Counted from the stretch's first letter, positions 8,184 through 17,933 are shown. The stretch: 64,000 bases of DNA from JAAXHH01 sp965225915 (GCA_965225915.1 OZ245326.1:310001-374000); one strand, 5' to 3'. The notes: generated by a model from the sequence alone, not told the origin. Numbers and translations are program-made.

Positions 8184-9014
8184 CTATGGCTTCAAATCAA
8201 CCGCTTCGAATCCGAAGCTGTCGTCCCCCTCGCTGAAAATCCTGCCCGAAGACACGTTTGAATCATGGTCCCAGACGATGATCCAACCCTCGTCGGCCGC
8301 CTGCCGGAGCAAGCGCATCTTGGCTACCATGGTATCGTAGGGGAACAGGTCGTAGGCCATGTTGTAGGGGGCGCGCAGATGGGTCGTCATGGGCAGGATA
8401 TCGCCGGCGTATGCCACCTTGATTCCGTCAGCCTCAACCTTCACAAGCTGGTGATAACGGGTATGGCCACCGGTCACCTCTACCCGAATCCCATCCTCGA
8501 TTTCCGTATCGCCGTCCAGCAGGGTTAGCGCACCCAGGTCCATCAGGGGCTGGTAGTTCTCCGGACGATAGGTCGTTTTCATCGTGGCGTAGTCGTTCAG
8601 CGCGTCCTCCCATTCGCCTTTCTGCACCACGTACCGCGCGTTGGGGAAAACGGGAATGGCACTGCCCTCGGCATCCGCCCGGGTAGCGCCGCCCGCGTGG
8701 TCGAAATGGAGGTGGCTCAGGATGACGAGATCGATATCTTCCGCCGATACACCGCGGGCCGACAGCGATCCCAGGATGGTGGAACCGGACATGCCGTAGA
8801 TTCCCCGGTCCCGTTCGGTCATCTTGTCGCCATATCCTGTGTCGACCAGTATGTGACGGCCGTCCTTCCGGATGAGGAGACAGTTGGTGTTGTTGGTGAT
8901 CCTGTTGTGGTCGTCTGGAGGACAGATCTTCTGCCAGAGTGGCTTCGGTACGATCCCGAACATGCTCCCCCCGTCCAGTTTGAACATTCCGCCACTGACG
9001 ACAAATAACTCCAC
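8184..9014 (-). CDS. MBL-fold metallo-hydrolase (lactonase-like)
   Basis: About 276 residues with the dinuclear-zinc motif SHLHFDHAGG (HxHxDH), a further His in TGGHTRYHQ, Asp in YAGDILP and a C-terminal His in WDHDSNV. The order and size match the N-acyl-homoserine lactonase/YtnP-like branch of the metallo-beta-lactamase fold. Substrate preference cannot be told. GTG 9014 is chosen as start because AAGGAG sits seven bases upstream; the open frame runs 12 codons further. It is transcribed divergently from the adenosine deaminase family gene. Confidence 0.85.
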   Translation of the reverse strand: MELFVVSGGMFKLDGGSMFGIVPKPLWQKICPPDDHNRITNNTNCLLIRKDGRHILVDTGYGDKMTERDRGIYGMSGSTILGSLSARGVSAEDIDLVILSHLHFDHAGGATRADAEGSAIPVFPNARYVVQKGEWEDALNDYATMKTTYRPENYQPLMDLGALTLLDGDTEIEDGIRVEVTGGHTRYHQLVKVEADGIKVAYAGDILPMTTHLRAPYNMAYDLFPYDTMVAKMRLLRQAADEGWIIVWDHDSNVSSGRIFSEGDDSFGFEAVDLKP

Positions 9015-9168
9015 TTTACGCTCCTTGTTGACGAATGATCTGATCAGCACACAGTATAGCGACCGGAAAGGCGAATGTCATGGCAATTGTGTTTGGAGGT
9101 TGTCCGCACGCCTGGAATACCCTTACTTTGAACCAATCGTGTAGCGCAGGTAAAATTGGAATAGCGAT

Positions 9169-10230
9169 ATGTCTCTCAACGAATACATCGCCGCCGCACC
9201 CAAGGCGGAGCTGCACGTGCACCTGGAAGGATCTATCCAGCCATCCACGCTGCTGATGCTGGCGAAACGTCACCGCGTCGACCTGCCGGCCGATACCGAG
9301 GAAGGATTGCGTAACTGGTACCGGTTCAGGGACTTCCATCATTTCATCGAGGTCTACATAAAAATCACCCGGTGCCTCCGCACGGTCGAGGATTTCGAAC
9401 TGATCGTGTACGAATTCGGCGCCGACATGGCCCGGCAGAACATACGATACGCGGAGGTCACCTTTTCGCCGAGTACCCACCTTTGGATCAACGGGGTCGA
9501 CCAGGACGTGTGGTTCACGGGACTCACGGAAGGGCGTCGCCGGGTGAAAGAGTCTTTCGGCGGCGAGATCAACTGGGTGTTCGACGTAGTGCGCAACGAC
9601 GACCCCGGCGAAGGCCGATTCGACTATACGACCGGGGTGGCCATCGAGGGCAGAAACGATGGGGTGGTCGCCCTGGGGCTGGGCGGCATGGAGGCGGGGT
9701 ACCCGCCCGCTCCATTCGCGCCGTGGTTCGACCGGGCCAGGGCGGCCGGCCTGCACAGCGCACCCCACGCGGGTGAACTGGACGGACCGGAAAGTATCTG
9801 GTGCGCGATTAAGGATCTGGGCGCCGAACGCATCGGTCACGGCGTCCGGGCCATCGAAGATCCCGACCTGTTATCCTACCTTGCGGAACATCGCATTCCG
9901 CTTGAAGTCAGTCCCACGAGCAATATCAGTTTAGGGATTTACCCCGATGTGGCATCCCACCCCCTGAAACGGCTCCACGACTCCGGAGTGGCCGTCATCG
10001 TCAATTCGGACGATCCCCCCCTGTTCAATACCACGCTTACCGACGAATTGGGCTTACTCGTCGACCCCTGCGGTTTTTCCACGGACACCATAGACGAGAT
10101 CCTGCTGAACGGGGTCCGTTTCAGCTTTCTGCCGGAGGAAAGCAGGCAGCGCCTGGAAATGATCTTCCGGGAAGAGTTGCGCGCGCTGAGAGACAACCCC
10201 CGCATCGAGTTTTCGAATCAAACCAGGTGA
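9169..10230 (+). CDS. Adenosine deaminase family protein
   Basis: This 353-residue protein carries the adenosine deaminase signatures in order: ELHVHLEGS (first zinc His pair, near residue 17), SAPHAGELDGPESIW (zinc His and catalytic Glu), AERIGHGVRAIEDP (catalytic His) and VIVNSDDPPLFNTTL (zinc Asp). It converts adenosine or a close 6-aminopurine nucleoside to the hydroxy form. Relatives include aminodeoxyfutalosine deaminase of the futalosine menaquinone route, which cannot be excluded. It reads MSLNEYIAAAPKAELH without a signal peptide, so it is cytoplasmic. Its 3' end overlaps the convergent ABC ATPase gene by 13 bases. Confidence 0.9.
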   Translation: MSLNEYIAAAPKAELHVHLEGSIQPSTLLMLAKRHRVDLPADTEEGLRNWYRFRDFHHFIEVYIKITRCLRTVEDFELIVYEFGADMARQNIRYAEVTFSPSTHLWINGVDQDVWFTGLTEGRRRVKESFGGEINWVFDVVRNDDPGEGRFDYTTGVAIEGRNDGVVALGLGGMEAGYPPAPFAPWFDRARAAGLHSAPHAGELDGPESIWCAIKDLGAERIGHGVRAIEDPDLLSYLAEHRIPLEVSPTSNISLGIYPDVASHPLKRLHDSGVAVIVNSDDPPLFNTTLTDELGLLVDPCGFSTDTIDEILLNGVRFSFLPEESRQRLEMIFREELRALRDNPRIEFSNQTR

Positions 10231-11222
10231 CACGCCGCCTTGTGGCCGCCACCCTTGTCCTCCAGGAGGGGCACTTCGGTTTTGCAGCGTGCTTCGGCCA
10301 GGGGACACCGGGGATGGAAAGGACACCCGGTGGGCAGGTTCGCCGGATTGGGCACGTCGCCCTGGAGGATGATCCGGTCGCGGCTCAGCGTTGGATCGGG
10401 CAGCGGAACCGCCGATAGCAGGGCGGTGGTGTAGGGGTGCAACGGTTTAGCATAAAGCTGGTCCCTGGACGCCGTCTCGACGATTTTTCCGAGGTACATC
10501 ACGGCCACCCGGTCGCTGATATGGCGAACTACGCGGAGGTCGTGGGATATGAACAGGTAGCTGAGTTGAAACTGGTCCTGCAGTACCTTGAGCAGGTTGA
10601 TAATCTGTGCCTGGATCGAAACGTCCAGCGCAGAAACCGGCTCGTCAGCGATGATCAGTTCGGGTTGGACGGCCAGGGCGCGGGCTATGCCGATGCGCTG
10701 GCGCTGGCCGCCGCTGAACTCATGAGGATAACGCCGGGCGTGGGCGGGATTCAATCCCACTGTTTCCAACAGGTCGGCCACCCGGTCACCGGCCTCCGCG
10801 CGGGTGCTCAACCCGTGAACGGTGAGCGGTTCCCTGAGCAGCGCGCCCACGGTCATGCGCGGATTGAGGGAACCGTAGGGGTCCTGGAAAACGATCTGCA
10901 TCTGGCGGCGCAGCCGCCTGAGATCGCCTTTCTTCATGGAAAAGACAGCGTGAGGCTGTCGAATTTCGCCTTCCTCGAGCGCGGTATGAAAGGTCGCAGT
11001 TCCCGCGGACGGTTCGATCAGGCGCAGAATCGCCCGGCCTATCGTCGTCTTTCCGCATCCGCTTTCGCCCACCAGGCCCAGCGTTTCACCCCGTCCCACG
11101 GCAAGATCGACCCCGTCAACCGCCTTGATCACCGCCCGGCGCCGCCGAAGCAGTCCGCCGCCCACCGGGAAGTGTTTCTTCAGGCCCTGTACCTGTAAGA
11201 GGTTTTCACCGGATTCTGCCAT
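10218..11222 (-). CDS. Oligopeptide-type ABC transporter ATPase, OppF/DppF-like
   Basis: This 334-residue ATPase has Walker A GESGCGKTTIGRA near residue 53, a Q-loop (IVFQDPYGSLNPRM), signature LSGGQRQRIGIARAL (here FSGGQRQR), Walker B LIIADEPVSALD and an H-loop SHDLRVV. The C-terminal oligopeptide/dipeptide transporter domain has the CPFHPRCPLAE cysteine motif, which can bind a [4Fe-4S] cluster in this subfamily. It pairs with the OppD-like ATPase just upstream. The order from 17681 down to 10218 reads dehydrogenase, binding protein, two permeases, two ATPases: a complete importer operon. GAGGA lies just upstream of the ATG. Confidence 0.94.
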   Translation of the reverse strand: MAESGENLLQVQGLKKHFPVGGGLLRRRRAVIKAVDGVDLAVGRGETLGLVGESGCGKTTIGRAILRLIEPSAGTATFHTALEEGEIRQPHAVFSMKKGDLRRLRRQMQIVFQDPYGSLNPRMTVGALLREPLTVHGLSTRAEAGDRVADLLETVGLNPAHARRYPHEFSGGQRQRIGIARALAVQPELIIADEPVSALDVSIQAQIINLLKVLQDQFQLSYLFISHDLRVVRHISDRVAVMYLGKIVETASRDQLYAKPLHPYTTALLSAVPLPDPTLSRDRIILQGDVPNPANLPTGCPFHPRCPLAEARCKTEVPLLEDKGGGHKAACHLV

Positions 11223-11236
11223 ACGTCCTCACTCCG

Positions 11237-12223
11237 CTAAGCCATCTTCTCCTGCATGACCCGCCGCCATTCACCGCATCGGACCACGTGCCGGTCTTCA
11301 ACGTCCTGCAGGATCTGCTGTTGCCGGCACGAATCGACCGCGAAATCGCATCGCGGCGCGAAGCGGCAACCACTCGGGAAATTCACGGGGTCCGGTACCG
11401 TACCCTCGATCGTTGATAGTTCCCCCGTACCCGAACTCATCGTCGGTACGGATGCGAGCAACCCGCGGGTATAGGGATGGGCAGGACTGCCGAAAAGTGT
11501 ATTCACGTCAGCCTGCTCCACGACCTGGCCCGCGTACATGACCAATACCTCGTGGGCCATCTCGGCCACAATACCCAGATCGTGGGTAATCAGCATCAGT
11601 CCCATGCCCAGTTCTTCCTGCAGGCGCCGAAGGACGTCCAGGATCTGCGCCTGTATGGTCACATCCAGGGCCGTTGTAGGTTCGTCGGCAATCAGCAGTT
11701 TCGGGTCGCAGGAGATAGCCATGGCGATCATCGCACGTTGGCGCATGCCTCCGCTGAGTTCGTGGGGATAGCTTCCGGCCCGTTCTTCCGGAAGCGGGAT
11801 GTCCACCAGGTCAAGCAGCTCGACGGCCCTCCGCCAGGCGGCCTTCCGGTTCGCGCCCAGGTGCAGACGTATGGCCTCGGCGATCTGTTCGCCAACGGTG
11901 AACACCGGGTTCAGGGAAGTCATGGGTTCCTGGAAGATCATGGCGATGTCGTTTCCCCGTATGCCTCGGATCTGTCGGGGCGAAAGCTTGAGCAGGTCCG
12001 TGTCCTCAAAAAAGACCTCGCCACCGGCGATTCGACCGGGGGGTTGCGGAATCAGACCCAGGATCGAATAGGCGGTCATGCTCTTTCCGCAGCCCGACTC
12101 TCCCACGATACCCAGCGTTTTGCCGGTTTCCACCATGAAACTTATGCCGTCTACCGCGCGTACCACGCCCCCTTCGGTGTCGAAATACGTTTTCAAGTCG
12201 TTTACCCGCAGGATCGTAGTCAA
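11237..12223 (-). CDS. Oligopeptide-type ABC transporter ATPase, OppD/DppD-like
   Basis: About 328 residues with Walker A GESGCGKSMTAYSILGLIP, Q-loop IFQEPMTSLNPVFTVGEQ, signature LSGGMRQRAMIAMAI, Walker B LLIADEPTTALD and H-loop THDLGIVAE. The C-terminal peptide-transporter extension contains CRFAPRCDFAVDSC. It energises peptide import with the OppF-like partner. TTG 12223 is taken as start because AGAGGCGG precedes it and the ATPase domain (LRVNDLKTYFDTEGG) begins at once. The open frame continues 20 codons upstream into the permease gene without family similarity. It starts 10 bases after the permease stop. Confidence 0.92.
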   Translation of the reverse strand: MTTILRVNDLKTYFDTEGGVVRAVDGISFMVETGKTLGIVGESGCGKSMTAYSILGLIPQPPGRIAGGEVFFEDTDLLKLSPRQIRGIRGNDIAMIFQEPMTSLNPVFTVGEQIAEAIRLHLGANRKAAWRRAVELLDLVDIPLPEERAGSYPHELSGGMRQRAMIAMAISCDPKLLIADEPTTALDVTIQAQILDVLRRLQEELGMGLMLITHDLGIVAEMAHEVLVMYAGQVVEQADVNTLFGSPAHPYTRGLLASVPTMSSGTGELSTIEGTVPDPVNFPSGCRFAPRCDFAVDSCRQQQILQDVEDRHVVRCGEWRRVMQEKMA

Positions 12224-12233
12224 ATTCCGCCTC

Positions 12234-13328
12234 TTATGCGTTGCCACGCTGTCTGGGGTCGAGGGCGTCCCGCAGCCCGTCACCCAGCAGGTTATAAAGA
12301 GTTACCGTGATAAAAATGGCGAATCCGGGCACGATGACCAGCCACCACGCGGAGATGTTGCTCCGCGCGCCTGCAAGGAGCGATCCCCAGGTGATGACTT
12401 CGGCGGGTACGCCGATGCCCAGGAAACTCAACCCCGATTCCGCCAGGATGGCGCCGGCCACGCCGAAAGCCGCCGGTATCAGCACGGGGGCGATGGCGTT
12501 GGGCAGGATGTGTATCGCCATGATGCGCAGGTTCGAACAGCCCAGGGCCCGGGCGGCCGAAATGTAATCGAATGCCCTGACCTGGAGGAACTGGGACCGG
12601 GTCAGCCGGGCTATGCCTACCCATCCCGTGAACCCGATGATGATCATGATCCAGAACAGGCTCGGCGGGAAGAACGCCGCGGCGGTGATGATCAGAAAGA
12701 AAGGCGGGATCGCGGCCCACAGTTCGAAAATGCGAGACAGGAACAGGTCCATCCATCCACCCAGGAAACCGGCCAGTGCGCCGAGGCCCACGCCGATGAC
12801 CAGCGAAATGCCCACCGATACGAGACCAATTGTGAGGGAGTACCGGGTGCCGTGAATAAGTCCGGCCAGCACATCGCGTCCCAGCCGGTCCGTTCCAAAG
12901 AGATGCTCACCCCCCGGCCGCTGGTACTTGTCACCGAGCTGGATCTCGTCCGGCGCATAGGGGATGATGGGAAACACAGCGTCGCTGTACGCGTACCGCT
13001 TGAAGTTCTTCCGGGTACGGAGCTCAAGCGGCCAGTCCATCAGTCCGACGTGCACGGCATATAGTCTAAAAGCGGGGAAATAGGTCTCTCCCTCGTAGAC
13101 CATGTAGTACGGCTTGTTCCCCGCGACCAGGTCAGCGGTCAGGGCGACGACGGCCATGATCACGAGGACGTAGAGGCTGTACAGCGCCGGACGGTTCTTG
13201 CGGAACTCCTTGCTCGTGAGCCGCCAGAAACTCTCACCCACCTCCTCCCGCACCGCATCGCGTAGCGTGCCCTTCGCTGCATTCTTCGCAGCCTGCTGTT
13301 CCTCGCTTGTATCCTGGTACGGTCCCAA
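12234..13328 (-). CDS. Oligopeptide-type ABC transporter permease, OppC/DppC-like
   Basis: This 364-residue inner-membrane permease has an N-terminal cytoplasmic segment, a first TM helix (LYSLYVLVIMAVVALTADLV), an extended loop of about 90 residues, then HLFGTDRLGRDVLAGLIHGTR, which is typical of OppC/DppC proteins. The five-helix permease domain follows, with the EAA-type loop SAARALGCSNLRIMAIHILPN. The loop after TM1 makes it longer than the usual ~300 residues, as in the YejE-like branch. TTG start at 13328 has AGGGGA upstream. It lies between the second permease and the ATPases. Confidence 0.92.
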   Translation of the reverse strand: MGPYQDTSEEQQAAKNAAKGTLRDAVREEVGESFWRLTSKEFRKNRPALYSLYVLVIMAVVALTADLVAGNKPYYMVYEGETYFPAFRLYAVHVGLMDWPLELRTRKNFKRYAYSDAVFPIIPYAPDEIQLGDKYQRPGGEHLFGTDRLGRDVLAGLIHGTRYSLTIGLVSVGISLVIGVGLGALAGFLGGWMDLFLSRIFELWAAIPPFFLIITAAAFFPPSLFWIMIIIGFTGWVGIARLTRSQFLQVRAFDYISAARALGCSNLRIMAIHILPNAIAPVLIPAAFGVAGAILAESGLSFLGIGVPAEVITWGSLLAGARSNISAWWLVIVPGFAIFITVTLYNLLGDGLRDALDPRQRGNA

Positions 13329-13338
13329 TTTTCGTCCC

Positions 13339-14640
13339 CTATCCCTGCAACTGGTCGAAGGTAATCCGTGGATCGACCACCTTGAGTAGGATATCCGAAA
13401 CCAGGATGCCCAGGAGCGACAGCAGGGAACCGATGGTGAATATCGCCATGACCATGGGATAATCCCGGCTCAACACGGACTCGAATCCGAGCAACCCCAT
13501 ACCGGGTATTGTAAAAATCGTTTCGATGAAGACGGAACCTGCGATTAGGGCAGGAAGCAACCCGGCCGACGTGGTCACGATCGGAATCAGGGAGTTGCGG
13601 TACACGTGACGTAGAATGACCACGTTCTCGGACAGACCCTTGGCCCGTGCGGTCCGTACATAGTCCTGCCGCAGGTTTTCCAGCATACTCGTCCGCATGT
13701 ACCGGGAAATAGTCGCAAAGCTGATGTAGGCGGAGGCCAGCACGGGAAGAAACATATGGTACAGATGGTCCGTGACGGTACGCAACGTACTCCAGTCACC
13801 AGACGCGTCCAGCGACTGCATGCCTGAGGCCGGGAACCAGTAGAAGAACTCCCGGTTGCACAGGAAGATGATCAGGAGCATGCCCACCCAGAACGACGGC
13901 ATGGACCAGAGCACGAAGGTGCCGGTGGTCAGCAGTCTGTCCGTAAAGGTGTTCTGTTTCACGGCCAGCCAGACGCCCAGCGGCAGACCGACCAGATAGG
14001 CTATTACGAGCGCGATGATATTGATCTCGAGGGTGACGGGCAACCGCTGCAGTATCCGGCCGATGACGGGCTGATTGTCCTTGAAGGACCTTCCGAAATC
14101 CAGGGTTACGAAGCGATATCCCGCGAGTTTGAAGAGTTCGATGCCCGCACCCCGGTAGGCATAGTTGCCGTCAGCGTTGAACGTTCTTCCAGTCCATAAC
14201 GAGGATTGCTGCAACTCGCTCGCCTCGCGCGGCGCGAATTCGCGGACAAGGGCAAGAAACTGATCTTTCTGATCCACCCGGCCAAGTCCCATCAACACCC
14301 TTCGTTCCGTTGCGTTGAGGCGTTCGAGTAAATCGTCCGCCTGCAAAGCGCTAAGGTCGAAAGTGCTGAGGGATTCGACTTTGAGGAACAGCGCCGTGAC
14401 CCAGTTGACGTACTGCACGTGCACCGGCCGGTCCAGTCCAAGCTGCCTGCGAAGTTCCTGCCGTGTTTTTTCGATGTCCTGCTGTCGGTCGGACGCAAGC
14501 CCTTCACCACCGGCCGCGCCGCCCAGGAAGAGGTCCACGGGATCGCCGGGGGCGAGGTGCATTATGAAGAAGGATACAACCGTGATCCCGATCAGCGTGG
14601 GGACCATGAGCAGACTGCGGTGAAGAATGTAACCAAGCAT
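13339..14640 (-). CDS. Oligopeptide-type ABC transporter permease, OppB/DppB-like, with ~100-residue insertion
   Basis: This 433-residue permease opens with the DppB signature (LHRSLLMVPTLIGITVVSFF, then HLAPGDPVDL) and ends with the standard six-helix permease core including the EAA loop VRTARAKGLSENVVILRHVYRNS. Family members are about 305-340 residues. Here a segment of roughly 100 residues (about 85-185, charged, with LERLNATERRVLMGLGRVDQ) sits between the QYVNWV segment and the conserved FGRSFKDNQPV. It falls in the first periplasmic loop and may contact the binding protein. It starts 97 bases after the binding-protein stop, past a 17-bp tandem repeat. Confidence 0.9.
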   Translation of the reverse strand: MLGYILHRSLLMVPTLIGITVVSFFIMHLAPGDPVDLFLGGAAGGEGLASDRQQDIEKTRQELRRQLGLDRPVHVQYVNWVTALFLKVESLSTFDLSALQADDLLERLNATERRVLMGLGRVDQKDQFLALVREFAPREASELQQSSLWTGRTFNADGNYAYRGAGIELFKLAGYRFVTLDFGRSFKDNQPVIGRILQRLPVTLEINIIALVIAYLVGLPLGVWLAVKQNTFTDRLLTTGTFVLWSMPSFWVGMLLIIFLCNREFFYWFPASGMQSLDASGDWSTLRTVTDHLYHMFLPVLASAYISFATISRYMRTSMLENLRQDYVRTARAKGLSENVVILRHVYRNSLIPIVTTSAGLLPALIAGSVFIETIFTIPGMGLLGFESVLSRDYPMVMAIFTIGSLLSLLGILVSDILLKVVDPRITFDQLQG

Positions 14641-14687
14641 AGGCGAGAATGATCCCGCGCGGGGTCATGGTCGTTTCGCGGTACTTT

Positions 14688-14721
14688 AAAAAGGGTACAG
14701 CCGAAAAAAGGGTACAGCCGA
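14688..14721. repeat. Tandem repeat, 17-bp period, two copies
   Basis: AAAAAGGGTACAGCCGA occurs twice back to back in the short gap between the binding-protein stop (minus strand) and the first permease gene. It is probably a slippage product, with no sign of function. Confidence 0.8.
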
Positions 14722-14737
14722 ATACAGATGCAGCTGA

Positions 14738-16597
14738 CTACTGGTACAACCTGTCGGCGGGTTCAACCCACCACTCCTGCGTCACGGCACCGGCGGGGTA
14801 CCAGTTGACGCCGTGATAACGCCGGCTGTAAGCAAGCGCGACGCGCGACTTCCAAAGAAAGGTATAGGGCTGTTTCTCGTGGAGAATCTCCTGGAAACGA
14901 CGGTACATTTCGGTCCGCTTGTCCATGTCGAATTCCTGCCTGTAGGCCACAAGGATCGCGTCGGACTCTTCGTTCCTGAAACTGACAAAGTTGGATCCGT
15001 TCCCCTCTATCTGGGACGAATGCCAGATCTGATAGGCATCGGGTGGAAAGCGCAGGCCCGTTCCACCGGTCCAGCCGAGGGTGACTGCCGCGAAGTCCTT
15101 GTTCTTCACCCTTTCAAGGAAGATCGACCAGTCCAGTTCGCGAACCTGGCAGTCGATGCCGAGGTCCTCGAGGGCGCTCTGCAGCGTTAACGCGATGTCT
15201 TTGCGGAGCTGATTGCCTGAATTGACGAGGAACTCGAACCGGAAGGGCGTACGTTCGCCGTCGATTTCCTTGTCGAGTATCCCATCGCTGTCGGTATCCG
15301 CCCACCCGGCTTCGTCCAGAAGCGCCAGGGCCCTGTTGGTATCGTACGCATAGGGCTGAAGATCGTGATTGTACTCGGGCCGGAACTTGTGTATCGGGCT
15401 CTCCACCGTTTCAGCGAGTCCAAAGAGCAGGTTCCGCACCATGCCTTCCCGGTCGGTGAGGTGGGTCATCGCCTGCCGGACGCGCCGGTCACGGAATATG
15501 GGATGGTTATTGTTCCACCCGATGTATGTGTAGCCTCCCGCGTATTGTATGCCCTTCATGAATCTATCCACGAAACCGGGCGACCAGCTCTTCTCCTTGA
15601 ACTCCAGGGGTTTCATGCCGTGGTAATCCAGGTTGCCATTGGTCAGTTCAATAAAAGCGGCGTCCAGGTTGTTGATGATCTTGAATACGATCTTGTCTAC
15701 TTTCCCGGTTGCGGGCAGACCATCCACGCCCTGTCCCCAGTAGTTCTCGTTGCGGCTGAGCACGACCTTCTGCCCGGTGACCACGTCGTTGTCCCAGTCT
15801 ACTACCTCGTAGGCCCCTGAGCCGAGCATGCTACGGTTGAAATCCTGGTTGAATCGTTCACCAAAAAGCCTCACACGGTCTGCGTGCTCCCCTTCTTCCC
15901 AACTGCCGTCGATCAGGCTCCTGATCGGCACCGGGTCGAGCAGTCCGTCCGGGTCGTAGAAATGCCTCGGAAGGATATCGAAACCGCCCAGGAACAGGTC
16001 ATTCAGTATGTACGGTTCCTTGCAGACAAAACTGACCTCATAGTCCCCGTTCATCCGCACGTCGGCAATTGAGGAATAGTAGTTTCGAAGATGGGGCGCC
16101 CGGACGGTAGGCGTCTGGATGACCTTCATGCTGAAGAGCACGTCCCCTGCCGTGAGCGGAACGTTGTCCGCGAAATGGACATTTTCACGCAGAATAAAAG
16201 TATAGGTCAGTTTATCGTCCGACACGACCGGGTAATCCGCTGCAACAAATCCGTGCTGAGTATAGGGTGGATCGTATTCCGGTTCCAACAACGACTCGAA
16301 GACGTAGTTATGTACCTGGGTGGCACCCTGGTCGCTCGAAGTGTACGGATTGAAATTCTCCGGGTCGGACAAGGCGTGGCGCACCATCCAGTCGCCGTAA
16401 CGCGGCTCATCCGTACCTGCGTACTTGAGCGCCGCTATCTCCGTACCGTCCAGCACGACCGTATCATTTGATTCCGCAAGGATCGTCTGTACCCTGTCCC
16501 AGGGATCTACTGTCGTTTCTCCACCACCGCAGGCAAGCTGGGCGGCAAATAAAAACAGAGCGACGGTACTTGCCGACGCACCAATGGTTTTACGCAT
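14738..16597 (-). CDS. Peptide ABC transporter substrate-binding lipoprotein (family 5)
   Basis: The protein has 619 residues from ATG 16597, which has GGAGGG eight bases upstream; the longer open frame overlaps the dehydrogenase gene and lacks family similarity. It begins with a signal sequence (ASTVALFLFAAQLACGGGE) whose Cys resembles a lipoprotein attachment site, though the lipobox is imperfect. The body is an extracellular solute-binding family 5 protein: VRHALSDPENFNPYTSSDQG, YTFILRENVHFADNVPLTAGDV, a hinge near FRDRRVRQAMTHLTDREGMV, and a C-terminal ALAYSRRYHGVNWYP. It captures oligopeptides or similar ligands for the permeases encoded just downstream. Confidence 0.9.
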   Translation of the reverse strand: MRKTIGASASTVALFLFAAQLACGGGETTVDPWDRVQTILAESNDTVVLDGTEIAALKYAGTDEPRYGDWMVRHALSDPENFNPYTSSDQGATQVHNYVFESLLEPEYDPPYTQHGFVAADYPVVSDDKLTYTFILRENVHFADNVPLTAGDVLFSMKVIQTPTVRAPHLRNYYSSIADVRMNGDYEVSFVCKEPYILNDLFLGGFDILPRHFYDPDGLLDPVPIRSLIDGSWEEGEHADRVRLFGERFNQDFNRSMLGSGAYEVVDWDNDVVTGQKVVLSRNENYWGQGVDGLPATGKVDKIVFKIINNLDAAFIELTNGNLDYHGMKPLEFKEKSWSPGFVDRFMKGIQYAGGYTYIGWNNNHPIFRDRRVRQAMTHLTDREGMVRNLLFGLAETVESPIHKFRPEYNHDLQPYAYDTNRALALLDEAGWADTDSDGILDKEIDGERTPFRFEFLVNSGNQLRKDIALTLQSALEDLGIDCQVRELDWSIFLERVKNKDFAAVTLGWTGGTGLRFPPDAYQIWHSSQIEGNGSNFVSFRNEESDAILVAYRQEFDMDKRTEMYRRFQEILHEKQPYTFLWKSRVALAYSRRYHGVNWYPAGAVTQEWWVEPADRLYQ

Positions 16598-16679
16598 GAA
16601 GTAGATCCCTCCAAACAACGCTAGTGGCGCACATCTTGTGGTTCGATGGCCCACGACCAGCGGCGCTCGAATCCGTGGT

Positions 16680-17681
16680 TTACCCCGACGGCCATCTTCC
16701 CAGTCCCTTCTCCTCGAAATCAACGACGATCTTGATGCATTCACCCTTGCGCTTCGTGGCCATTTCGAAGCCTTCCTGAACCCTGGCAAAGGGAAGCTTG
16801 TGCGAAATCATCGGCGCCAAGTCCACGCGACCTTCACCGATCATGCGCATGGCGCTCTTGAAATCAATATGGATATCCGGCCCTACCGAAGTCGTCAACT
16901 TCAGGTTCTTGCGAAAAAGCTCGTATATGTCGACCGTGTACTGCGAAGTCTTTGGAACGCCGAAGTTGATGAACCGGGCATTTCGTCTGGCCAGCTTCAC
17001 ACACATGTTGAAGGTCTCCTCCACGCCGACAACCTCGATCACCACGTCGGCCATACGGCCCTCCGTGATCTCTGCCACGGCCTCCACCGGATCGGTAGTC
17101 TTCGTATTCACGGTGTGGGTCGCGCCCATCTTCGTAGCCGCGGCGAGCCGGTTGTCGTACTGGTCGATGCCGATGATCAGCGCCGCGCCCAGGTTCCGCA
17201 TCATGGTGGTGAAAAGCAATCCCATTGGGCCCTGTCCAACGACGGCGACCTCGGCGTTGAACCAGTGGCCCAGTTTGCGCAGGCAGTAGATGACCGTGCC
17301 AAGGGGCTGAGCCATCAGCAACTGCTCCTGGGGCAGTCCCGCCGGCAAGGGGGTCACGGACGCTCCGAGACCGAGAAAATACTCCGCCATGGCGCTCGAT
17401 CCCTGTGGCAGCGCCAACACGAGATCGCCTTCCCGACATCCGTCCGTCCACGATTTTTCAATAACCCCGATACTCTCGTGTAGTGACAGGCCCGGCGGCG
17501 CCGGGTAGGTTCCCGGACTCGTAAAATGTGGATGATCACTGCCGCAAATCGCGGCGTTGACGGTACGCACGAGCACCAGGTTGTTCAGGGCGTCCGGATC
17601 GGTCCTTTCCAGCTTCAGATCGGGACGTTCAGCTTCCACGATTTCAATGTGTTCCGGGGCAACGACCTGTCCCGCTTTCAT
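16680..17681 (-). CDS. Zinc-type medium-chain alcohol dehydrogenase family protein
   Basis: This 333-residue MDR protein has AAICGSDHPHF (first zinc Cys and proton-relay residues), SLHESIGVIEKSW (HE motif), a cofactor motif VVGQGPMGLLFTTMMRNLG near residue 155, then VIEVVG and a C-terminal domain with FARVQEGFEMATKRKGECIKIV. The four-Cys structural zinc lobe is reduced. Relatives act on sugar alcohols, threonine or erythrose derivatives. The gene precedes the ABC importer operon by 82 bases on the same strand, so it may process the imported substrate; that link is positional only. Confidence 0.85.
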   Translation of the reverse strand: MKAGQVVAPEHIEIVEAERPDLKLERTDPDALNNLVLVRTVNAAICGSDHPHFTSPGTYPAPPGLSLHESIGVIEKSWTDGCREGDLVLALPQGSSAMAEYFLGLGASVTPLPAGLPQEQLLMAQPLGTVIYCLRKLGHWFNAEVAVVGQGPMGLLFTTMMRNLGAALIIGIDQYDNRLAAATKMGATHTVNTKTTDPVEAVAEITEGRMADVVIEVVGVEETFNMCVKLARRNARFINFGVPKTSQYTVDIYELFRKNLKLTTSVGPDIHIDFKSAMRMIGEGRVDLAPMISHKLPFARVQEGFEMATKRKGECIKIVVDFEEKGLGRWPSG

Positions 17682-17933
17682 CAGTTAATCCTTTCTGATC
17701 AGCTATCTCGATGATCCAGGATAGCTGCATCGGCATTAATTGGTACGAAGAAGCTGGTTCGACCGTGTAAACACCGCATGCGGGCAATGGGTGGACGCGT
17801 CGCGCTTGCCCTGCGATTCATCTGTCCTGGCTTACTCGTCACCTGTCCTGTATCCAAAGGACGGATCTTTATGAATGTACCTACCTCACCCGCATTGTCA
17901 AATCGAAATGCCCACGGCATGGCGGCACACCGG

